Of a stretch of 25,257 nt of DNA, positions 1 through 6,173 are shown in pieces. The notes under the pieces are model-generated. The model saw only the letters and a list, made by a program, of their open reading frames with translations. It had not been told where the DNA came from and ran no database searches. Position 1 is the stretch's first letter; each line of letters opens with the position of its first letter. The stretch spans positions 1 to 25,257 of the forward strand of contig CAZWDU010000022.1 of NCBI GenBank assembly GCA_964632845.1, read 5' to 3'. The translations under genes were made by a program, and so were the position numbers. Source of the stretch: JAOZHU01 sp964632845 (lineage in GTDB: Archaea; Thermoproteota; Bathyarchaeia; Bathyarchaeales; Bathycorpusculaceae).

Positions 1-202
1 GTGGGTTCTTTTTGAGGGCGGTTTTCACGTCTAAGAGTTCGATTTTTCCTTCGAAGGCCTCGTTTACTTTCGCCTGCACTGTTTCTTGGTTTAGGTGGAA
101 AAACGTGGCTGAACGGTTTTTGTCGTCTTGTTCCATTCCGACTTTCTGTGCTTCTTCGAGGATTTTGTGGGGTAACTTTGTGAGGTCACTTTCTTTGCTC
201 AT
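1..202 (-). CDS. sufB: SufB/SufD-type Fe-S scaffold protein, N-terminal part (runs off window)
   Basis: About 67 residues are visible, starting with ATG at 202 (MSKESDLTKLPHKILEEAQK) and continuing past the left edge. The start lies 17 bases inside the end of sufC, so the two genes are translationally coupled. The opening, a helix of the form ILEEAQKVGMEQDDKNRSATF followed by a short strand and 'E..KIELLDVKTAL', matches the N-terminus of archaeal SufBD scaffold proteins. In the family, SufB or SufD binds SufC and assembles Fe-S clusters for transfer to apoproteins. Assignment to SufB rather than SufD is inferred from the usual archaeal sufC-sufB order; the diagnostic C-terminal domain lies outside the window. 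Confidence 0.75.
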   Translation of the reverse strand, partial: MSKESDLTKLPHKILEEAQKVGMEQDDKNRSATFFHLNQETVQAKVNEAFEGKIELLDVKTALKKNP

Positions 203-953
203 TGTTCCAGCCTCCAGTTTTTCTTCTTCTGCAGGCTACGCATTCTTCGTAGCCGTATTCGCGTATTTCCTCGTACATGCGCTGGGGATGGGTGAAGCAG
301 TGGAAGCTGCCGTTGAGTAGTATGCAGCCGTACTTTGCCTTTATATAATCCATGATATCGCCCTTGTGTGTTATCAGCAGAGCTGCGCTTCCAGTGCGTT
401 CTATGTAGTTTTCCAGTTCGCTTGCGATTAGCTTTAGGCTTTCAACGTCAACGCCTGAGTCAGGCTCATCCAACAGCAAAAGTTTTCCTTTGAGGAACAT
501 GAGTTGGAGTATTTCGGAGCGTTTTCTTTCGCCTCCAGAGAAGCCCACATTAATGTCTCTATTCAGGAAGTTGGCGAGTTTGAATTTTTCTACGAGTTTC
601 TGTTCTTCCGGGCTGAAACTTTCTTCGGGTTTTTTTCCCAAGCACAACTTCAGCAGGTCTACGAGTTTTACTCCCGAGATTTCAGGAGGGTTTTGGAAGC
701 TGGCTACGATTCCGAGTTTGGCTCTTTCATCTGTGCTTTTCGCGGTGATGTCTTGCCCCATGAAAAATATTTTTCCAGAAACAACTTCGTATGCGGGAAG
801 CCCTAATAACGTGCCGATTAACGTGGTTTTGCCGGAACCGTTGGGTCCGAAGAGTATGTGGCTTTCGCCTTGTTTAAGTTTGAAGTTCAAGTTTTTCAGA
901 ATAGGTTTACCTTGAATTCTGACAGTTAAATCTTTAACTTCGAGAATATCCAT
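186..953 (-). CDS. sufC: SufC, Fe-S cluster assembly ABC ATPase
   Basis: This is a 255-residue soluble ABC ATPase of the usual SufC length. Visible motifs are the Walker A GPNGSGKTT at residues 36-44, a Q-loop FQNPP near 86-90, the signature FSGGERKR at 138-145, Walker B LLLLDEPDSGVD at 158-169, and the H-loop histidine at about 196 (LITHKGD). The FSGGERKR signature and the DEPDSGVD form are typical of SufC rather than of transport ATPases, and no permease is adjacent. It powers the SufB/SufD scaffold in cytoplasmic Fe-S cluster assembly. The window contains at least three radical SAM enzymes that need such clusters. There is no Shine-Dalgarno just before ATG 953. A TATA-like AAGTTTATCTTC lies about 30 bases upstream, which suggests an almost leaderless message. 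Confidence 0.95.
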   Translation of the reverse strand: MDILEVKDLTVRIQGKPILKNLNFKLKQGESHILFGPNGSGKTTLIGTLLGLPAYEVVSGKIFFMGQDITAKSTDERAKLGIVASFQNPPEISGVKLVDLLKLCLGKKPEESFSPEEQKLVEKFKLANFLNRDINVGFSGGERKRSEILQLMFLKGKLLLLDEPDSGVDVESLKLIASELENYIERTGSAALLITHKGDIMDYIKAKYGCILLNGSFHCFTHPQRMYEEIREYGYEECVACRRRKTGGWNNEQRK

Positions 954-981
954 TCTTGGTCAATGTTGATGCGCTTCCATT

Positions 982-993
982 GAAGATAAACTT
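982..993 (-). promoter_or_regulatory. TATA-like box of the suf operon
   Basis: Read on the minus strand the sequence is AAGTTTATCTTC. It is centred about 34 bases before the sufC ATG, which would give a transcript with only a few bases of leader. The opposite strand carries the AAAGGAG ribosome site of the divergent MFS gene right beside it. Confidence 0.4.
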
Positions 994-1017
994 TCCGAAA
1001 GGAGTGAGAAAATTCGA

Positions 1018-2268
1018 ATGGTGTCTCTAAGAGGAAACAAAGGTGGTCTCGCCGTTTTTACCACGTTATCCATTCTTTACTTTTTCTCCATCTTTCACAG
1101 GGTCGGGACTGCACCGATTGCAGCTAATCTGGTCGCTGATTTCGGCACAGACAACTCGGTGCTTGGATTAATGTCTGGCATGTACTTCTATTCCTATGCA
1201 GCTGCACAGATACCGGTAGGCATCATGCTTGACAAAATAGGCACACGCAAAACCCTTACTGTGCTGGGCTTGGTGGCTTCCTGTGGCAACCTAATATTCG
1301 CTTTAAGCCCAACAGTTCCAGTGCTAGCGTTAGGTCGAGGACTCATAGGCTTTGGCGTGGGCGGTTTCTACGTTTCCGCACTTAAAGCTCTGGCAGTAAG
1401 CTACAACCCTAAGCGGTATGCAACATTAACGGGTGTGCTGACATCTGTTGGCCACATCGGAGGCGTAGCCGCGTCTTCTCCATTGGCGCTTCTTGCCTTG
1501 GCTCTAAACTGGCGGGAAGCATTCCTGATAGTCTTCGCCTTCATGTTTTTCTTTGTCGTAGTTGCCTGGTTCGCCACTAAGGACATCGAAGACAAGCTGT
1601 TCGAAAGCAAAAGAAGCATTAGAGGTGAGTTTGGCAAAATATTTTCGAATAGGCAGCTCCTAAAAATTGTGCCCGTCCCGTTTTTTGTCTATGGCTGTTT
1701 CGTAAGTTTTCAGGGACTTTGGGCTGGTCCTTTCCTGATGGATGTGTATGGAATGAGCAAGGCTGCGGCAAGCCTCTTTTTCATGTTCATAAGCGTAGGC
1801 TTCATGGTTGCCTTTCCGCTGGCAGGTTTCCTTTCAGACAAAATAAACCGGAAGAAACCAGTTCTTTTAAGCGGTATCATCCTCAGCTTACTTTTCTGGT
1901 TGGTGATGGCAATCTTTGGCGGTGTGCTTGAAAGTTATCAGCTTCTTGCTTTGCTCGTCTTTCTGGGGGTTTCTTACGGTTTCACCTGCGTTTTCTTAAC
2001 GATTCCTGCAACTTTGTTCCCTCTGGAAATCTCCGGTTCAGCCATAGCAAGCCTGAACATCTTCAACTTCGTCGGCGGAGGATTCTTCCAGTATTTGATG
2101 GGTTTCATAATTGACTCTACACACCAAACAAGCAATCCGTTTTTTTCCTACCAGATAATTTTCATAGTCTGCACTTTCGGCATGTTGTTCTCGCTAGCAA
2201 GCGCATTACTGTTCAAGGAAAAATCAAGAACTGAAAATGAACCAGCTGAAAGCAAAGCTGCTACCTGA
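1018..2268 (+). CDS. MFS transporter, 12-helix type, substrate unknown
   Basis: This 416-residue integral membrane protein has twelve predicted hydrophobic segments. The loop between helices 2 and 3 carries the major facilitator motif A as GIMLDKIGTRKTL (about residues 69-80), and the second half has the matching loop GFLSDKINRKKPV. A start at ATG 1018 is supported by AAAGGAG about 10 bases upstream. The N-terminal segment SILYFFSIFHRVGTAPIA resembles MFS proteins of the anion or sugar-phosphate/nitrate side of the superfamily, but the substrate cannot be read from sequence. It is divergent from sufC and convergent with the radical SAM gene that ends at 2297, leaving only 28 bases between stop codons. 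It probably stands as a single transcription unit. Confidence 0.9.
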   Translation: MVSLRGNKGGLAVFTTLSILYFFSIFHRVGTAPIAANLVADFGTDNSVLGLMSGMYFYSYAAAQIPVGIMLDKIGTRKTLTVLGLVASCGNLIFALSPTVPVLALGRGLIGFGVGGFYVSALKALAVSYNPKRYATLTGVLTSVGHIGGVAASSPLALLALALNWREAFLIVFAFMFFFVVVAWFATKDIEDKLFESKRSIRGEFGKIFSNRQLLKIVPVPFFVYGCFVSFQGLWAGPFLMDVYGMSKAAASLFFMFISVGFMVAFPLAGFLSDKINRKKPVLLSGIILSLLFWLVMAIFGGVLESYQLLALLVFLGVSYGFTCVFLTIPATLFPLEISGSAIASLNIFNFVGGGFFQYLMGFIIDSTHQTSNPFFSYQIIFIVCTFGMLFSLASALLFKEKSRTENEPAESKAAT

Positions 2269-2296
2269 CTCAAACGCTCCAAAAACCCGCACCCAT

Positions 2297-3421
2297 TTAG
2301 GGGATTATTTCGGCGCCGTTGTACTTCACAAAATCGAAGTCACTCAAGCGGATTTTTCCGTCAGCAATCAGCTGCTTTATTCTTGGGAGTTCAGTGTTTA
2401 TGGCGTTGACGAGGCTTTTTACGGTGTTACAGACCGTGGCGTACTCGTTGCGGTTCCAGCGTTTAGTTACGTTCGCGTAGAGGCAGCGTCCGCCGCAGAC
2501 TTTAAGCAAGTCGCAGCTGGTGCAGGGTTCGTCGCTGATTGGTATCTGCTTCAGCTTTAACGGGTGAGCGCTGCGGATGTGTGCTAGGTAGTAGTTTTTC
2601 ATGCCCCACATGGCTGGGCAGGGAATGATTGTGCCGTCTGTCTGTATCGCATAGTTTATCCATCCGCCGCCGCAACGGAGCAGACTCGGCTCTTCATGCA
2701 GAAGCGAGTGAGCGATGCCTAAGAACGGGTAAAGCTTGAGGACAACACGCGTCTCCTCCATTTGGTCCACCCAGAACTGTGCAAGCCGCCTTAATCCGGG
2801 CACATAGTTGTTTTCGCTCCAGCGTTTGAAGTCGCGTCTCTCGTAGTCGTTTTCCCAGAAGCCCGCGTTCAACTGCCAGTGCACACTGCTGAAGGCGAAT
2901 TCGCTATTGTCCAGCAGCCATGTGACTTGTTTGTAGATATCGGTTTGCTCCATCACAGTCATCCTCGCGATTAACTCACCTTGGAAGCCATTCTGCATGA
3001 TTAAGCGCAAGTTGTTGATGACTTTGTGATATGTGCCTTTGCCGCGGTAATAATCCGTTAACGCTTCGTCCCCGTCTATGGAGACGAGTATTGTGTGAAA
3101 GCGATTAACGTATTTAGGCTCTAGCTTGTCTAAGAGTAAGCCATTTGTTTGGATCATGAAGTGCTTTGGCTTCACCGTATCCATAATCTGCTTGATCTTG
3201 TTTATGCAGAGTAGGGGTTCGCCGCCGTAAAACGTTAAAACGCAGTCCTTGTCTTTGTGGCAGAACTCGGCTAATTGCTGCCACGTATAACTGACTTTTT
3301 TAGGCAAGGCGTAATCTACGTCTAAGCCTGAAAAGTCTGCGTCAAAATCCTCCACTGCCTCGCCAAAACAGTAACGGCATTGCAGGTTGCACACAGTCGT
3401 CAACATCACGTGGAAGAACAT
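2297..3421 (-). CDS. Radical SAM enzyme with full SPASM domain, putative peptide-modifying maturase
   Basis: This 374-residue protein has the radical SAM cluster motif CNLQCRYC at residues 11-18 and the glycine-rich YGGEPL at 65-70. The C-terminal half shows a complete seven-cysteine SPASM pattern: C250-X12-G-X4-C268, then C300-X2-C303-X5-C309-X3-C313, then C331. This predicts two auxiliary 4Fe-4S clusters. SPASM radical SAM enzymes typically modify ribosomal peptides or protein side chains. The architecture recalls the archaeal AF1577-type putative peptide-modifying family; this is from memory and was not searched. It lies 24 bases after the stop of an MFS transporter on the same strand, so the two are very likely one operon. 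The motif lies at the very N-terminus, as is usual for this group. The Shine-Dalgarno is weak (AAGG right before ATG), so translation may be coupled. Confidence 0.9.
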   Translation of the reverse strand: MFFHVMLTTVCNLQCRYCFGEAVEDFDADFSGLDVDYALPKKVSYTWQQLAEFCHKDKDCVLTFYGGEPLLCINKIKQIMDTVKPKHFMIQTNGLLLDKLEPKYVNRFHTILVSIDGDEALTDYYRGKGTYHKVINNLRLIMQNGFQGELIARMTVMEQTDIYKQVTWLLDNSEFAFSSVHWQLNAGFWENDYERRDFKRWSENNYVPGLRRLAQFWVDQMEETRVVLKLYPFLGIAHSLLHEEPSLLRCGGGWINYAIQTDGTIIPCPAMWGMKNYYLAHIRSAHPLKLKQIPISDEPCTSCDLLKVCGGRCLYANVTKRWNRNEYATVCNTVKSLVNAINTELPRIKQLIADGKIRLSDFDFVKYNGAEIIP

Positions 3422-3445
3422 GCCTTACTTGTGCACAGCGCTACC

Positions 3446-4783
3446 TTAATAGTATTTTTCCGCTAACTTTCGAGCTTCCGCATCCTCAGGGGTTTCTTCA
3501 GGTTCTTCTTTTGCTTTTTCGTTTTCTTCTTCAGCCTTGTCGGAGTGTTTTTTCTGGCTTTTTTCCGCTTCCTTCTGCGCCTTCTGTTTAGCTTTCTCAA
3601 CGTAGCTTTGGAGGTCTCTGGTTTTCATGACTTTCTCAGGCAAAGTCTCAGGAGCATAAACTAAAGGCAATACGGCTAAGAACAAGAAAAATGCCGTGAA
3701 AGAAAAGATTGCAGTTGGAGAAACGACTTCGACAATTTGATTTGCCACGACCAAAGGCAGTAAGCCTGAGATGAAGAAGGGAAAGACACCCATCGCGTAG
3801 CGTTTGTCGCTTGGTGCATTATAACTCAAATCACCCCATACCGTTACAACGAATATTACCAGAAGGATTCCCCATGCAATTCCATCGACAAGTGTGTGAA
3901 AATACCAGCTAAGATAACTCTCGGGTGATACGCCCAGAAACGCATAACCAAGACCTAACGCGACGAATCCGACTATTGCCATACGTTTACGTCCTACGGT
4001 GTCTATTAGAAAACCTCCAATTACTGCAAAAACGCCGATTAGACCATTCTCGATGATCAACAGAGTGTTGATAAATGATTCTTCAAAAAGTACATCGGCG
4101 ACTGGCGTAGTCAGATAGTTAACCAATGAGAACATTACCCATGGAACAAAATATAAAAGGAATGGACGCTCGCTCAGCACGGTCTTATAGGAAGGCGTTT
4201 TCTTTTCCGGGGTAATTGTCTCGCGTGGTTTCAATAAAAAGAACGATAGCAATCCGAACCCTCTCCATGCTACAAGAACGAGCACTTGCGCAACAATATT
4301 GTTTGGCACCACAGCCTGCAAAACGATGACGCTCGCGCCAGTAAAGAACATCATAATGCCTCCAAGTCTACCACGAGTTTCCACAGTTGCGTGGCTTGTG
4401 AAATAACCCATGCAGTTAGGCATGCCGATTCCCAAAGTCAAACCGAAAATTAAACTTAGCAATGTAATGCTTGTAAGGTCTGTGGTGTTAATGGCGAACA
4501 ATATGAGGGGTGATGCGATGCCCAGTGCCATCCAGATTGAAAGAAATCGAGTCCTGTTGCCTATCTTGTTCATAAGGGACGCCCCGATAAACGCGGAAAC
4601 GATGAGCGTAGCGAAATGTGCAACCCATACCTGCGAGCTTGCGAGATAATTGAGTTCCGCCGCAGTTGATATTTCTTGAATTATGTAGCCTGCATAGTAA
4701 TACCAGACGAATGCATTGGATACTAAGAGAACGCTTAGAAGCGCAGTCTTGGATGTAATCCCTGATAGGAGGTCTCTTGACAT
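3446..4783 (-). CDS. MFS transporter with long charged C-terminal tail, in operon with SPASM enzyme
   Basis: This is a twelve-helix major facilitator protein. Motif A variants are GASLMNKIGNRTRFL in the first half and GGFLIDTVGRKRMAIVG in the second. After the last helix it carries an unusual, roughly 65-residue hydrophilic tail rich in Lys and Glu (KAKQKAQKEAEKSQKKHSD, then EPEETPEDAEARKLAEKYY), which probably forms a cytoplasmic coiled coil. I chose ATG 4783 because AGGTGG lies about 10 bases before it. An in-frame GTG at 4798 overlaps that site and would add five residues. The downstream SPASM radical SAM gene follows after 24 bases. The context suggests import or export of a small molecule or modified peptide linked to that enzyme, but the substrate is not visible. 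Confidence 0.88.
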   Translation of the reverse strand: MSRDLLSGITSKTALLSVLLVSNAFVWYYYAGYIIQEISTAAELNYLASSQVWVAHFATLIVSAFIGASLMNKIGNRTRFLSIWMALGIASPLILFAINTTDLTSITLLSLIFGLTLGIGMPNCMGYFTSHATVETRGRLGGIMMFFTGASVIVLQAVVPNNIVAQVLVLVAWRGFGLLSFFLLKPRETITPEKKTPSYKTVLSERPFLLYFVPWVMFSLVNYLTTPVADVLFEESFINTLLIIENGLIGVFAVIGGFLIDTVGRKRMAIVGFVALGLGYAFLGVSPESYLSWYFHTLVDGIAWGILLVIFVVTVWGDLSYNAPSDKRYAMGVFPFFISGLLPLVVANQIVEVVSPTAIFSFTAFFLFLAVLPLVYAPETLPEKVMKTRDLQSYVEKAKQKAQKEAEKSQKKHSDKAEEENEKAKEEPEETPEDAEARKLAEKYY

Positions 4784-4876
4784 TGAGGTTTTTACCACCT
4801 GATAGTTCTAGTTTTAAGGATAAAATAAACATTTAGCATTAGAAAAGTGTATTAAGAATAACCCTAAAAAGGGCAA

Positions 4877-4890
4877 AGTTTTTAAGCATA
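4877..4890 (+). promoter_or_regulatory. TATA-like promoter of the 13-codon gene
   Basis: AGTTTTTAAGCATA fits an archaeal TATA box. A start of transcription about 25 bases downstream (around 4905-4910) would leave a leader of roughly 20 bases that contains the purine-rich ribosome site. No other plus-strand gene follows before the convergent polyprenyl synthase gene. Confidence 0.45.
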
Positions 4891-4927
4891 AGTGTAGAAC
4901 ATAACTACACAAGAGGAAGGAAGGAGA

Positions 4928-4969
4928 ATGGCTAAAAGAGTACCTATACGAATGGGCGTGTGGAGATAA
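4928..4969 (+). CDS. Candidate 13-residue peptide gene (MAKRVPIRMGVWR)
   Basis: ATG at 4928 opens a 13-codon frame encoding MAKRVPIRMGVWR and ending in TAA. In front lies GAGGAAGGAAGGAG (4913-4926), one of the strongest ribosome-binding sites in the window, and further up a TATA-like TTTTTAAG. Behind the stop is a T-rich stretch (4983-5003) that could end a short transcript. The peptide is basic, with a Trp-Arg end. It is divergent from, and about 145 bases before, the MFS/SPASM radical SAM operon, so it could be the substrate peptide of that enzyme. It could also be a leader peptide or an accidental frame. A frame this short has no statistical support alone; the case rests on the initiation signals and the neighbourhood. 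Confidence 0.4.
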   Translation: MAKRVPIRMGVWR

Positions 4970-4977
4970 ACAAAAAT

Positions 4978-5006
4978 TTCCATCTTTAAACATTTTTTCT
5001 TAACCG
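4978..5006. terminator. T-rich 3' region between the 13-codon gene and polyprenyl synthase
   Basis: Short T runs (TTTCC, CTTTAAAC, CATTTTTTCTTAACC) follow the mini-gene stop on the plus strand. Archaeal transcription commonly stops at such U-rich stretches without a hairpin. The convergent gene ends at 5015. Confidence 0.35.
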
Positions 5007-5014
5007 TTACTGTT

Positions 5015-6004
5015 CTACAGTAGATCTTCGGCGCTAGCTTCTAGAAGTAATTGAAGTGTTTGGTTAGTCCCCTTCAGGGAAGAGGCTTGGCGGATTCCGG
5101 TCTTTATAAGAAACCTCATCTTAGTTTTCAACGCCGCTGTTTCTTTTGCTTCCATGACAATATCCACAATTTTTCCTGTTTTCGATTTTGTAATTTTGCG
5201 CCCTTTCAGTAACTGTAGTATTTCATCTTTTTTCTTTGGGTCTTGAAAAACGTTCAAAATTGGAAGGGGAAGGATTTCTCTAGCGAACCTGTTACCAAGT
5301 TCATCAGGCTCAAAAACATCTATAAACTCATCTCTCAAAGTGTTCAACAAACCTAGATTGCGACCAATCTCGCCTAACATCTTTACGTCGTTAGCTGTTC
5401 CCTCGCCAAGAATAGCCCCTATCTTTGCGGTTGCTTCCGCAACTGCCATTTTTTTCTTTATCAATTCAAAATAGTCTTTTCCCGAGAGATCAGTGATTCC
5501 TCTGAAAAGAGTTTCTTCCGCTTCAGCACTGCTAAGGTCAAAGAACGCCTTCTTTATCAACTCCAAAATTGTTTTCCGCTTGTTCTCAGAAAGCGCCATA
5601 GTTGCTTCATTTAACAGCAACATGCCTTCAATTAAGAGGGCATCCCCCGTGAGAATGGCAACATCCTTGCCGAATTTGCCAAAGACCGTTGGTACCCCAT
5701 TCTTGCTCGTGGAGCCGTCTATTATGTCATCATGTAAATCTGCTGCCCCAACAAGCAACACAATTGCTGAGCCTACCTTAGTAGTTTCGTCAGGGTCACC
5801 GCCGACTGCTTCACAGTAAATAGAAAGCAAACCAGGGTGCATGATATCTCGAAAAACGGTCTCTGCGAAGTAACAAAGTGCTTGTTTTAGAGTCTTGTAT
5901 CTTATCCTTTCTTTCACAAGGTATTGTTTAGCGATTTCCAGAGATTCCTGCCCGCGATTCCGCAAGACAGTTAATGTCTGTTCCACTAAAGTCTCTTTGT
6001 TCAC
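5015..6004 (-). CDS. Polyprenyl (geranylgeranyl-type) diphosphate synthase
   Basis: This is a 329-residue trans-isoprenyl diphosphate synthase, which elongates allylic diphosphates with isopentenyl diphosphate to make precursors of archaeal ether lipids. The first aspartate-rich motif DDIID lies at residues 92-96 (ADLHDDIIDGS), followed by PTVFGKFG and AILTGDALL as in the family. The second motif is DEFID (225-229) rather than the usual DDxxD. The Arg-Arg normally found after the first motif is replaced by Ser-Lys-Asn, so this is a divergent member whose chain length or activity could differ. The start is GTG 6004, with GGTG about 8 bases before it. It is monocistronic and divergent from leuS. 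The initiation region is partly duplicated 60 bases upstream. Confidence 0.85.
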   Translation of the reverse strand: MNKETLVEQTLTVLRNRGQESLEIAKQYLVKERIRYKTLKQALCYFAETVFRDIMHPGLLSIYCEAVGGDPDETTKVGSAIVLLVGAADLHDDIIDGSTSKNGVPTVFGKFGKDVAILTGDALLIEGMLLLNEATMALSENKRKTILELIKKAFFDLSSAEAEETLFRGITDLSGKDYFELIKKKMAVAEATAKIGAILGEGTANDVKMLGEIGRNLGLLNTLRDEFIDVFEPDELGNRFAREILPLPILNVFQDPKKKDEILQLLKGRKITKSKTGKIVDIVMEAKETAALKTKMRFLIKTGIRQASSLKGTNQTLQLLLEASAEDLL

Positions 6005-6080
6005 AAAGGAGCACCAATCTATTTTAGGCTAGGTTACTATTTACCTTTTTAGGTTCTTGGCTGTTCACAAAGACACCAAT
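5998..6080 (-). repeat. Duplicated translation-initiation segment of the polyprenyl synthase gene
   Basis: TGTTCACAAAG followed by GAGCACCAAT at 5998-6018 recurs as TGTTCACAAAG followed by ACACCAAT at 6062-6080. Read on the minus strand, each copy contains a GGTG ribosome site and a GTG-AAC start. The upstream copy opens a 14-codon frame (6068 to 6024, MNSQEPKKVNSNLA) ending 20 bases before the real start. It could be an upstream leader frame or a small duplication scar. Confidence 0.5.
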
Positions 6081-6139
6081 TTGTTGATTAAACGTTTTTC
6101 CAGTGCCAATAAGCGTGTGCGCATCCCCAAAAGCGTAAC

Positions 6140-6150
6140 TCTTAATAGCT
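6140..6150 (+). promoter_or_regulatory. TATA-like box of leuS
   Basis: TCTTAATAGC is centred about 29 bases before the leuS ATG, and no clear Shine-Dalgarno lies between. The message is probably leaderless, which is common in archaea. Confidence 0.4.
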
Positions 6151-6173
6151 AATGGGTTGATTGAACAAGTTTC

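Noticed and set aside
1401..1637. Long open frames antisense or out of register inside real genes (for example within the MFS, leuS, metS and propeller genes)
   Set aside because: They lack ribosome sites, have unnatural composition and lie fully within well-recognised genes on the other strand or frame.
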